In this document: in pieces, positions 27,869-35,673 of the stretch
How the letters are laid out: every line of letters begins with the position of its first letter
Position numbering within the stretch: position 1 is the stretch's first letter
Assembly: GCF_034092395.1 (NCBI RefSeq)
Contig: NZ_CP139301.1
Span: 1,116,001 to 1,180,000 of the forward strand
DNA: 64,000 nucleotides
Reading direction: 5' to 3'
From: Prochlorococcus sp. MIT 1307
Lineage (GTDB): Bacteria > Cyanobacteriota > Cyanobacteriia > PCC-6307 > Cyanobiaceae
The notes under the pieces: model-generated
The model's input: the letters and a program-made list of their open reading frames with translations, nothing else
Database searches by the model: none
Told to the model about the DNA's origin: nothing
Made by a program: the position numbers and the translations under genes

Positions 27869-28582
27869 TCATACCCTCCGCCCTGCAAGTGGCTTTAAAC
27901 GTTGAATTAGTAAATGACCAGAAAGCCAAGGTCCCACTTGGCCTTTCTCCATCCTTGCTGCACCATCACAATACGCGAGCTCCTCAAGGCGGTGGGTGAT
28001 CCAAAGAGCTGTAAGTGGATTCTTCCTTCGTTTGCACAGCTTGCTGACGGTTCTTAAAACAGATTTTTGACTATCAGGATCCAATAATGCTGTTGGTTCA
28101 TCCAATAAAAGTAAATTTGCATCACTCGCGAGTGCACCTGCTAACGCTAAGCGTTGTTTCTGCCCCCCACTAAGAGTATGAATAGGTCGCGATTCCATAT
28201 CTGCCAAGTCAACCTGCTCCAAAACATCCTGGATAAGTTCATGTCTTTGCAAAAGCGTTAATTCTCTTGGAAGGCTAAGGGAAAGGTCACTACCACAACT
28301 TGGCATAAGCAACTGGTGATCTGGGTTCTGAAACATCAATAATGGCTTTAAGTTGCAATAAATTTCTCCAGATTTCGGTTGCAGCATTCCGCTAATTAAT
28401 CGAAACAAAGTGCTTTTTCCACTGCCATTAGAACCAACGATCATCCACAACCCTGGACCAGGTATAGATAAGGTGCACTTATCTAAGATATCGGTTCCGT
28501 TAGGCCATGAAAAGCAAACTTTGTTAAGGCATAGAGAAGAAGGGCCATCGCTAAATAATTGATAAAGCTTTGATCCTTCCAT
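27869..28582 (-). CDS. ABC transporter ATP-binding protein (CbiO/ECF-like, no adjacent partners)
   Basis: A 237-residue ATPase. Walker A is V-G-S-N-G-S-G-K-S-T, the Q-loop is in F-Q-N-P-D-H-Q-L, the signature is L-S-G-G-Q-K-Q-R, Walker B is L-L-L-L-D-E-P, and the switch histidine is in W-I-T-H-R. The F-Q-N-P-D-x-Q motif is typical of cobalt/nickel/ECF-type ATPases. No membrane or substrate-binding component is adjacent, so the substrate is unknown. Three bases separate its ATG from the stop of the small gene upstream. Confidence 0.85.
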   Translation of the reverse strand: MEGSKLYQLFSDGPSSLCLNKVCFSWPNGTDILDKCTLSIPGPGLWMIVGSNGSGKSTLFRLISGMLQPKSGEIYCNLKPLLMFQNPDHQLLMPSCGSDLSLSLPRELTLLQRHELIQDVLEQVDLADMESRPIHTLSGGQKQRLALAGALASDANLLLLDEPTALLDPDSQKSVLRTVSKLCKRRKNPLTALWITHRLEELAYCDGAARMEKGQVGPWLSGHLLIQRLKPLAGRRV

Positions 28583-28585
28583 TAA

Positions 28586-28867
28586 TTAAGCCTCAAATGA
28601 GAAACCAGGTCTCTTCGTACCACCGGTAGCTGCGGTCTTCTCATAAATTTGCACTGCCAACACCTCCTGAACTAAAAAGGTCACCTTCTTGTCTTCGACT
28701 TTTTCGCAAGTTAATTCAAGAGTTCTGGGCTGACCTTGTTCAATGCACTGGCAAACTTTCCTATATAGGGCTTGTGCATCTCCTAGCTTTTTACGCTGTA
28801 CTGACAACGGCAAAGGACTGAATTTCAATGCCAGTTCGATTACGTACACAAAAAGTTCTGAAAGCAC
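28586..28867 (-). CDS. conserved small protein of unknown function
   Basis: A 93-residue protein beginning (GTG) [20 protein letters not shown] and ending [11 protein letters not shown]. It looks like a conserved picocyanobacterial hypothetical but I know no function. It has one moderately hydrophobic N-terminal helix, then a mixed alpha/beta segment rich in V-Q-E-V-L-A-V-Q. Three bases upstream of the ABC ATPase, so the two may act together. Confidence 0.7.
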   Translation of the reverse strand: MLSELFVYVIELALKFSPLPLSVQRKKLGDAQALYRKVCQCIEQGQPRTLELTCEKVEDKKVTFLVQEVLAVQIYEKTAATGGTKRPGFSFEA

Positions 28868-29052
28868 TTAATCATTCTTACCAATTACTAGCCCTCTTTG
28901 CCCCTTTACATCTATTTGCCCATAACTATCAAGAACACTAATTTTCCGTTAGGATTTTTTTGCTTTGGCAATAGCGATGTGACTCTGTTAATTGCTTAAC
29001 AGTGGTCGAACGCTTCGTGAGTTGTCTTTATTCCCCAAAGGAGGAGGTGTCA

Positions 29053-29106
29053 ATGATTGAGAGCTGTATGAACCAGGGTCTGCTGATCGCGGAGAACGCC
29101 GACTGA
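29053..29106 (+). CDS. possible 17-residue leader peptide with near-perfect Shine-Dalgarno
   Basis: ATG at 29053 opens 17 codons, M-I-E-S-C-M-N-Q-G-L-L-I-A-E-N-A-D, then TGA. AAAGGAGGAGGT ends five bases before the ATG (29037-29048), far stronger than any other ribosome site in the window. This suggests that the peptide, or its translation, matters within the candidate RNA. It is too short for family recognition. Confidence 0.35.
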   Translation: MIESCMNQGLLIAENAD

Positions 29107-29161
29107 TTTCGGCACCTGTTCCTTGATCAAACGGTTCCGTGACATAGCGAACCCGGCAAGA

Positions 29162-29197
29162 GCCCCTGATCTTTTTCAAGGTCAGGGGCATTGTTTT
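29162..29197 (+). terminator. intrinsic-terminator-like hairpin
   Basis: GCCCCTGATCTT pairs with AAGGTCAGGGGC (one G-T pair) around a four-base loop, followed by ATTGTTTT. On the opposite strand the loop is GAAA, a GNRA-type loop. Directly after it, 29190-29207 is the perfect palindrome ATTGTTTTATAAAACAAT. Confidence 0.6.
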
Positions 29198-29261
29198 ATA
29201 AAACAATCTCCATTTCTAAAAGTTAAGATGCAAAGATTTATTTTTAGCTATTAAATAAGTC

Positions 29262-30851
29262 CTAGTTGATCAACTTCTTCAATGGTATGAAGTATGTATA
29301 GTTAGGGGGATTTGGACAACCAGACAATTCCTTATTACAATTAAACTTTTCAATAAGATGATTTCCTTCTGACTCCTCTAATTTGATATATGTTTCTTGC
29401 CATTTTAAACTGCCAACAATATATTCTGCCCCTTGATTATACCAATAATTCAGATTATCTTTGTTGACTTTTTTTGCCGAGGTTAACCATCCTTGACGCC
29501 TTGCTAAATTTAGCAAAGTAGGGTCAAGTCCTGTCACCGATACTATGCGAGATTGAGGCTGTACCTCCTCTCGAATATTGTTAGCTAATGGCATCCAGAT
29601 TGCAGCCTGACTTCTTTCAACTAAATAATAGTCAAAAGAAAGTACTACTAAGCTAATGGCAGTTATCAATGCAAGAACTAATTGCAAAAATACCTTAGAG
29701 AGTCTTCTGTAACTCAACAAACTCTCAAAACAGATCCAACCGCGTCCCATCAAAGGGCAAAGAAAAAGTTGTAGTGGTAATTGATAATATTCATGCACTG
29801 AGCTTGATCTCATTGCAAAAACTGTACAAATAAACATCCCAACTATTCCTGCCTGCAAAGTTTGCCCTTTTGCTTCTTGTCTACAGCTCATAAAGCCAAA
29901 AACAACCAAAGGCAAACCAAAAATAGATAGATTTCTCAAAGTTATTCTTAACAAGAGATTAGACCAAACCTGAATATCAAATAACATAGTTAGGCTGAAT
30001 CTATCAGTATCTTTACCCCATAGAAAAAAGCTAAAGCCGCTTGTGGAGCCAAGTCCATATGAATATCTAAACCAAATCAAGCAAATCACAATTGCACTTA
30101 ACCCAAAACACCATACATAAGGTGAACTCAACAATAGATAAAAACGTCTATAGACTTCTATTTTTGGTCTTTTATGATTCTTGTCCAAACCATACAAGTG
30201 CAGTGCAAGTAATGGTAATCCGAGCCAAAAAATAGGTAGTAGTTTAATCAAGCAAGCCAGGCAAAATGCAAGCCAGCTAAGAAGTAGAGATAAGAATTTC
30301 GATTCACTTTTCCAATCTAATAAGCGATCAATACTTATAGCAGCCAAAAGAATAAGTAATGACTCTGCTTGAAAGGTTCTTCCATAGTAAATATTCAATG
30401 GCAATATCGCAAAAAATAAGCCGCCCCACCATCCACTCTGTGGATCAAATATACGTGTACCAATACGAATTACTAAAAAGATTGTCAGAATGCTGAAGAA
30501 AATTGAAAGACCTCTCCCAATCCATTCATGCAAACCAAAAAGTTTATAAAGTTGACCTACTAAATACGGATAAAGTGGAAATTCACAGTCGACATAACCT
30601 GCACTAGCACCAGCCCAATCAATCTGAGGAAGCCATATAGGTGTTCCCTCTAAAGCAAAATGCCTGGCCATCGCGGCTGTATCTGCTTGCCGCCAACTAT
30701 GAATACCTACTATGGGTGCTTGAACATTAATTAATCTAAATAAGAGTCCTATTAGTATTGGGAACCAATATAAATAATTAACTGTAGAGTCTGTTTTCTT
30801 CACAATCAATGTGTATGCCAAACAAAACGAGAAGAAGCGACATAATTCCAA
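29262..30851 (-). CDS. membrane glycosyltransferase, GT-C fold (GT39/ArnT-like)
   Basis: Up to 529 residues with about 11 hydrophobic helices. The first external loop has H-S-W-R-Q-A-D-T-A-A-M-A-R, the position of the catalytic acidic residue in protein mannosyltransferase and ArnT relatives, which move sugars from polyprenyl-phosphate carriers to envelope acceptors. A periplasmic C-terminal domain follows the last helix. The frame opens at TTG 30851, overlapping the previous gene by 46 bases; a GTG at codon 17 may be the true start. Second of three clustered membrane glycosyltransferase genes. Confidence 0.75.
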   Translation of the reverse strand: MELCRFFSFCLAYTLIVKKTDSTVNYLYWFPILIGLLFRLINVQAPIVGIHSWRQADTAAMARHFALEGTPIWLPQIDWAGASAGYVDCEFPLYPYLVGQLYKLFGLHEWIGRGLSIFFSILTIFLVIRIGTRIFDPQSGWWGGLFFAILPLNIYYGRTFQAESLLILLAAISIDRLLDWKSESKFLSLLLSWLAFCLACLIKLLPIFWLGLPLLALHLYGLDKNHKRPKIEVYRRFYLLLSSPYVWCFGLSAIVICLIWFRYSYGLGSTSGFSFFLWGKDTDRFSLTMLFDIQVWSNLLLRITLRNLSIFGLPLVVFGFMSCRQEAKGQTLQAGIVGMFICTVFAMRSSSVHEYYQLPLQLFLCPLMGRGWICFESLLSYRRLSKVFLQLVLALITAISLVVLSFDYYLVERSQAAIWMPLANNIREEVQPQSRIVSVTGLDPTLLNLARRQGWLTSAKKVNKDNLNYWYNQGAEYIVGSLKWQETYIKLEESEGNHLIEKFNCNKELSGCPNPPNYTYFIPLKKLIN

Positions 30852-31912
30852 ATAAAAACTACAAAAATCCCTGCCATTTGTGCCAATAGAGTGTCTCTAG
30901 CTATCACATTATAAAATGCTGTTGCTAATCCAATGTTTGCCATTACTGGTAAAGAGGCTACCAACAGAAACTTCAACAAGCCTCTTAGCAGAGATAACCC
31001 ACCAAGTCGCTTATCTCTAAAAGTTAATGAATTATTAATAAGGTAATTAGATGTAGCGGCAAGCAATACTGAAATAGGCAAAGCCTCCTCAAAATTAAAC
31101 TGAAATGCCTGCAAAAGTAACTGAGTAGAAACCAATTGAATAGCTACACCTGTAGTTCCCACAATTGCAAAACTTATTGCACGTCTAGGTAATAATCGAA
31201 ATGTAGAAGTATGTAGGAAAGAAATTAAAAAATCCCATAGAATTGACAAATCAAGTTTAGATTTTCCATACAAGCGTGGTTGGAAAGTAAGTGCTACCTC
31301 TTCGACATTTAATTGTCCTTGGCTAACTGAAAGTAACTCATAGAAAAACTTAAAGCCATTAACATCAACATTATAAATAAAAGGTAGGCATGCCTTTAAA
31401 TCGATAGCAAGGCAACCGCTCATATAATCCGTTAAGTGACTATATGCACCTGGCAAACTTAAGCCTGCTAAGCGATTAGCAAAAGAAGATCCCCCTGTTC
31501 TTCTTTGACTTAGTCCTCGAATTTTTGCCTGGTCCAAGAATCGACTTCCAGCAACTAAGTCAAGGTTCTCATCCTTCAGTTTGCGAACAGCTTTAAGAAC
31601 ATCCTCAGGCCTATGTTGTCCATCGGCATCCATAACAACAGCAAAGTCGCCTGTTGCATTTAAAAGTCCTTCTTTAATTGCACTAGCTAATCCCGCCCTA
31701 CCTACTCGCCTAATTAAGCGTATTCGAGAGTCTCGCTGAGCAAAATTCTTGACGAGCGAATGAGTACCGTCTGTGGAGTCATCATCGACTATCAAAACTT
31801 CCAACTCATCTGATTGGTCCAGCGAAAGTAATGATTGAAGCAGAGGGCGAATATTTTCGCGCTCATTAAATGTTGGTAAAACTATTGAAAGGCGTTCTTG
31901 CATCTGTTTCAT
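30806..31912 (-). CDS. polyprenyl-phosphate sugar transferase (GT2, DPM1-like) fused to a GtrA domain
   Basis: A 368-residue fusion. Residues 1-235 are a GT2 glycosyltransferase: V-L-P-T-F-N-E-R-E-N-I, V-D-D-D-S-T-D-G-T and the metal-binding D-A-D-G-Q-H-R-P-E-D. Residues 240-368 hold four transmembrane helices of the GtrA flippase family. Such a protein would charge polyprenyl phosphate with a sugar and help turn it across the membrane, supplying the neighbouring GT-C enzymes. ATG start with a 45-base gap after the upstream gene. Confidence 0.85.
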   Translation of the reverse strand: MKQMQERLSIVLPTFNERENIRPLLQSLLSLDQSDELEVLIVDDDSTDGTHSLVKNFAQRDSRIRLIRRVGRAGLASAIKEGLLNATGDFAVVMDADGQHRPEDVLKAVRKLKDENLDLVAGSRFLDQAKIRGLSQRRTGGSSFANRLAGLSLPGAYSHLTDYMSGCLAIDLKACLPFIYNVDVNGFKFFYELLSVSQGQLNVEEVALTFQPRLYGKSKLDLSILWDFLISFLHTSTFRLLPRRAISFAIVGTTGVAIQLVSTQLLLQAFQFNFEEALPISVLLAATSNYLINNSLTFRDKRLGGLSLLRGLLKFLLVASLPVMANIGLATAFYNVIARDTLLAQMAGIFVVFIWNYVASSRFVWHTH

Positions 31913-31957
31913 TGATGAAAGGCTCTCACAGATAAGGTCCTTAGGGCTTAGGAATGA

Positions 31958-33580
31958 TCACTTGACCTTGCAAGACATTAGAGCCCATTCATCTCTTTCT
32001 TGAATGAGACGACAATCTTTATCAGAATTCTCAGCCATGAAATTAGAAGGGTTTCTTGACAAAATCCAACCTGAATTTGGGAAAGCTTTAACACCACTAA
32101 TTACTTGGTCTGTATACCAATTCAAACTGGGGCGTTCATGGTTCCCTTCAATAAATACTGGAAAGGCTTTTTCTGTTGTAATCATTTCTGCAACTGGTTT
32201 AACTGGCCAACTTTCATTCAGTTCCCATAACCAAAAGCCTGATTCCATGAGGATTAATAAAGAAATAAAGCTCCCTAGAAAAACTGCAATACCTCCACAT
32301 AACCGTTGCTCCTTTAATGAACGTGTCAACAGCCATCCCCCTAAAAACCAACCAATTCCTGCAGAAAGAGAAATGCCACTATAAATACGAAAATTAGCTA
32401 AAAAACCTAAAGTACTTCCAAAAGCAAAAATAATAAGCCCACTTCCAATGATCATCAACAAATAAGGTACACGAGACAAAAGAGCTTTTGAAGGTTCATT
32501 TTGATACCTATCGCGGCTAATAAGCCATGCAAATGGAACTCCACAAATCAAAGAGAAAGGTAGCCAGAGTGGATGGCTATACCAGGGAAGTTGGGTTTTT
32601 AAAGGTAAAATTGTAAAGGCCAAAGCTAATTGTGTGGCAAGCACCCATTGCCCCCATCGAGTATTACGTTCTTGCAAGGCCCAGAAGAAACCAATAGGCC
32701 ACAAAAGTAACCATGGCCACCCTCCCTCAAATATCTCTATCACTGGTACTAGAAAGCCCAGATCACTTCCTTCTCCAGTAGAGAAAAGAACTCTTGCAGC
32801 ACCATCCCCACCCCAAAGCCAAAGTGCATCAGAGCCTCTTTGAAGTCCATGCCATATATGCCAACCGATCCCAGGGGAAAGCCCTATAGCAAAAAAAATC
32901 GATAAAGAAGCAAACGAAAAACCCTTTATCTTTTTGCCTAAAAAAATTGGTATGAGTGCTGCTACTAGTGCCGGTATCAAAAAGGGAGCTTTCAACAAAA
33001 GCAAAAAACTACTTACGAGGCCTGCAAAAAATGCACGTATTTTGTCTAAATAGCTTTTATCAAAAGACACCAAAATCAACCACAACAAAGCCATTGCACT
33101 TAATTGTGATCCATCAAGCATGGCCAATCTGCCATGCCTAGCTATAGGCAATATTGTCAAGAGAATAGCTGCGGTTGCAAGACTAGTAGTCGTTTCTCTT
33201 GGTCTTAAAGACCACTGAATAAGACCTCCTAAGGGCACTACCAATGTGGAAAGTAAGGCTGGTGCAAAGCGAACTACAAAGTCGGATGGGAATTGCTCAA
33301 ATTGGAAAAAGACATTTCGACTGAGCTTGATTACTGCTGCAATAAGCAAATGAAGACCAGGAGGTTTATTTATATAATCAGCACCCCACAACGTTGGAAG
33401 CAACTGCTCCATCCCTTCTTTATTACTGATCTCCAAAGCCACCCTCGCCACTGTTGCTTCATCAAAGTCCCTCAAAGGAAGATCACCTAAACCCACTAAA
33501 GCCAAACAACAGGCAAACAGCCAAATTACAAACAACCCCACGTAAGGGGCTTTAGAAATAGACAAGAGATCCTTATTCAA
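31958..33580 (-). CDS. membrane glycosyltransferase, GT-C fold (GT39/ArnT-like)
   Basis: A 540-residue polytopic protein. After the first helix comes L-P-L-R-D-F-D-E-A-T-V-A-R-V-A, the acidic D-F-D-E loop typical of ArnT/PMT-type enzymes, and later N-K-P-P-G-L-H. About 12 hydrophobic segments and a small C-terminal domain. It heads the cluster of three envelope glycosylation genes read leftwards. The frame starts at TTG 33580; no good ribosome site is seen. Acceptor and sugar are unknown. Confidence 0.78.
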   Translation of the reverse strand: MNKDLLSISKAPYVGLFVIWLFACCLALVGLGDLPLRDFDEATVARVALEISNKEGMEQLLPTLWGADYINKPPGLHLLIAAVIKLSRNVFFQFEQFPSDFVVRFAPALLSTLVVPLGGLIQWSLRPRETTTSLATAAILLTILPIARHGRLAMLDGSQLSAMALLWLILVSFDKSYLDKIRAFFAGLVSSFLLLLKAPFLIPALVAALIPIFLGKKIKGFSFASLSIFFAIGLSPGIGWHIWHGLQRGSDALWLWGGDGAARVLFSTGEGSDLGFLVPVIEIFEGGWPWLLLWPIGFFWALQERNTRWGQWVLATQLALAFTILPLKTQLPWYSHPLWLPFSLICGVPFAWLISRDRYQNEPSKALLSRVPYLLMIIGSGLIIFAFGSTLGFLANFRIYSGISLSAGIGWFLGGWLLTRSLKEQRLCGGIAVFLGSFISLLILMESGFWLWELNESWPVKPVAEMITTEKAFPVFIEGNHERPSLNWYTDQVISGVKAFPNSGWILSRNPSNFMAENSDKDCRLIQERDEWALMSCKVK

Positions 33581-33924
33581 GAGAAAAGTCCATACATTTT
33601 CTTTGCTTCCAAACTTCTAAAATAAACCTTATTTAATAAAGCGCATTACTGACTTTTAACTTGATACAGCTCATCCAAGGCTTGCAAATGAAGCTCGAAA
33701 GCAAAAAAATGATTCCTTATAAAGCTAATAGATATCGAAAAAAGAATTTAGCAAAAAACTTATTTTGTTAGTCCCGCTACCAATTTGAAAGGACAAAGCC
33801 ATTACCTTATAAATCCAATTTCTTAATCGGTCATTAGTTTATCTGTCACATTGCTAGGTATCAAATGATCATTTTTGATTAAAAATTGGATACGCTTTTT
33901 AGCGTTTTCTTGCGTGAGGAATCA
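33581..33924. promoter_or_regulatory. 344-base divergent spacer with porin leader elements
   Basis: No gene is seen. It holds a perfect 12-base palindrome AAATGATCATTT (33863-33874) within ATCAAA...TTTGAT arms, and a hairpin ACGCT-TTTT-AGCGT at 33892-33905 followed by T-rich sequence, 20 bases before the porin ATG. Transcription probably starts just before the hairpin, but no clear -35 is visible. Confidence 0.45.
33912..33922 (+). promoter_or_regulatory. porin ribosome-binding region complementary to the Yfr1 motif
   Basis: GCGTGAGGAAT, directly before the ATG at 33925. It pairs with the conserved single-stranded motif of the cyanobacterial small RNA Yfr1 (ACUCCUCACAC) at nine of eleven positions, with seven in a row (GTGAGGA). 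In Prochlorococcus MED4, Yfr1 is reported to repress outer-membrane porin mRNAs by such pairing. The Yfr1 gene itself is not in this window. Confidence 0.55.
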
Positions 33925-35418
33925 ATGAAACTTTTCCAGCAACTGCTGGTGGCACCTGCTGCATTGGGGCTAATGGCTCCTGTAGCAGCAACCGCTGCAG
34001 AGCTCAATGTCAATGGAGTCTCTGAATACTCCAACCCAGGTCAAGTAGAGAGCATCTCTAACTTTTCTGACGTACATCCAAGCGATTGGGCCTTCCAGGC
34101 TTTAAACAATCTTCGCCAGCGTCATGGTTGTGCAGCTGCAAATCCAAACAGCAGCATGACTCGTTATGAAGCAGCTGCCCTTCTGAACAAGTGCCTTGGC
34201 AATGTTGCTCAGGTAAACGAAGAGGAGCAGTCACTAATTGACGAGTTCGGTGCTGAGCTTGCTGTTATCAGAGGCCGCTTAGACGTACTAGAGAATGACA
34301 TGGACGGCATTGAAGCCGGTGTTTTCTCTACTACAACTAAGCTTTCAGGCTCAACAACATTCGTGATTGGTGGCATTGGCACCAATCGTGGTACAGGTAG
34401 TCACCACGGCACAGCAGGAACAGCAAACAGTCCTGAGCAACACGAAGCGGTCGTCTTTAATTACGACACGAAGATTGCCCTAGAAAGCAGCTTCAATGGT
34501 GACGATTTGTTCGTAAACAGGATTCGTGTTGGCAATACTACAGCCGCAGATCCTTTTGGTGCTAATGGAGTCGCCGCACTAGAAAGTGCTTCTTCTACTG
34601 CTGATGCACTGCAAATAGATCGTAGTTACTACCAGTTCCCAATTGCTGATGATTGGACGGCAACTATTGGTGCCAGGGTTCGCCAAGACGACATGCTTGG
34701 TGTTTGGCCCAGTGATTACCCAAGTGATTCAGTACTAGACGTATTGACCTATGCAGGTGCTAACGACACTTACAACCTAGCTTTGGGTGCTGGTGCTGGT
34801 GTGACCTGGACAAACGACAACTTGGTAGCAAGTACTCTGTTTGTATCAGAAAACGCCGATAACGCTTCTTCTCAAGAAGCTACAGCTGGTGGTGTGTTAA
34901 CTGCCCAAGGTGCTGACACCGTCACAACCCAGCTTGCTTGGGTAGAGGACAACTTCACTGTCGCAGCTGCATACACTTCCGACGACAACGGAAACTGGAA
35001 TGACAGCATCGACGAGGGTGATTACAGTGCATGGGGACTCAGTGGTGTCTACCGTCTAGACAACGAAAATGAGTGGGTTCCTTCATCCATCAGTGCTGGC
35101 TATGGCTGGAAGAGTGTCGACAATGAAGACCCAACTGACAGCGCAGCCAACAGAATAGAAGACTCAACCACATGGAGCCTTGGTTTCTTGTGGAATGATG
35201 CCTTCACTGACGGCAACAACCTCGGCTTAGGTCTTGGAACTGCTGAAGGTCATAGAGATGACACTGGTTATGACGATCCATTAGCATGGGAAGTCTTCTA
35301 CCAAATGGCTGTTAGCGACAACATCACTGTTACTCCTGCAATCTTTGTCATTCAAAGAGATAGCGAGCGCAATGATGATGTAACTGGTGCTTTGGTTAAA
35401 ACAACCTTCACCTTCTGA
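33925..35418 (+). CDS. outer-membrane porin with SLH domain (Som type)
   Basis: A 497-residue precursor. Signal peptide M-K-L-F-Q-Q-L-L-V-A-P-A-A-L-G-L ending at A-T-A-A. An SLH domain follows (F-S-D-V-H-P-S-D-W-A-F-Q-A-L, then M-T-R-Y-E-A-A-A-L-L-N-K), then a coiled segment and a beta-rich, Gly/Asn/Asp-rich barrel ending in T-F-T-F. Such porins anchor to peptidoglycan-linked polymer and pass small solutes. The ATG has GAGGA four bases upstream; the frame is open to TTG 33886 but that would destroy the signal peptide. Higher GC and regular codons suggest high expression. A terminator follows. Confidence 0.92.
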   Translation: MKLFQQLLVAPAALGLMAPVAATAAELNVNGVSEYSNPGQVESISNFSDVHPSDWAFQALNNLRQRHGCAAANPNSSMTRYEAAALLNKCLGNVAQVNEEEQSLIDEFGAELAVIRGRLDVLENDMDGIEAGVFSTTTKLSGSTTFVIGGIGTNRGTGSHHGTAGTANSPEQHEAVVFNYDTKIALESSFNGDDLFVNRIRVGNTTAADPFGANGVAALESASSTADALQIDRSYYQFPIADDWTATIGARVRQDDMLGVWPSDYPSDSVLDVLTYAGANDTYNLALGAGAGVTWTNDNLVASTLFVSENADNASSQEATAGGVLTAQGADTVTTQLAWVEDNFTVAAAYTSDDNGNWNDSIDEGDYSAWGLSGVYRLDNENEWVPSSISAGYGWKSVDNEDPTDSAANRIEDSTTWSLGFLWNDAFTDGNNLGLGLGTAEGHRDDTGYDDPLAWEVFYQMAVSDNITVTPAIFVIQRDSERNDDVTGALVKTTFTF

Positions 35419-35453
35419 TCAAGTAGTTCGTTCTCAGAACTCAACTTGCATGA

Positions 35454-35484
35454 ACACCCACCACTTCGGTGGGTGTTTTTTTTA
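35454..35484 (+). terminator. rho-independent terminator of the porin gene
   Basis: Nine-base stem ACACCCACC/GGTGGGTGT with a five-base loop, followed by a run of eight T. It lies 36 bases after the porin stop. From here to cysK (35485-35673) I see nothing further. Confidence 0.92.
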
Positions 35485-35673
35485 TGGCAATACCAGTACC
35501 ATCCCTAAAAATTCATATAGAAGTTTGCCGATTTCATCCAACTGAAAATTATTTCGAATAAACAATCACCCAGGAACAAAAAAAGACAACTCATGACTCT
35601 GCAAACAATATAGATTTGTTGACTAGTCCTGTGTTTATTTAGATGGCCTCATGGTCATTTTTAGCCATCATCC

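Larger units (their letters stand above)
28962..29197 (+). ncRNA. candidate structured small RNA with a mini-ORF and terminator
   Basis: Between two minus-strand genes (28868-29261) no convincing protein gene is seen, but base composition rises well above its surroundings. The plus strand shows a possible -10 (TAGGAT, 28950-28955), several short hairpins (CTGTTAA/TTAACAG at 28985-29002; GCCGA/TCGGC at 29098-29113) and a 12-bp stem with TTTC loop at 29162-29185+ (arms 29162-29173 and 29178-29189) followed by ATTGTTTT, like an intrinsic terminator. A 17-codon ORF lies inside. Ends are estimates. It is not a tRNA, and I saw no tmRNA, RNase P or SRP hallmarks. Picocyanobacterial Yfr-type RNAs are natural comparisons; I cannot assign a family. 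Confidence 0.5.

Noticed and set aside
28962-29197. Assignment of the 29-kb element as tmRNA, RNase P RNA or SRP RNA
   Set aside because: No T-arm sequence or tag reading frame, no RNase P core sequences, and no SRP helix-8 motif were found.
28988-29206. A 72-codon minus-strand ORF rich in Arg, Ser and Pro over the candidate RNA
   Set aside because: It begins inside a long hairpin, has no recognisable family and its composition is explained by the structured element. I keep it only as an alternative to the RNA call.
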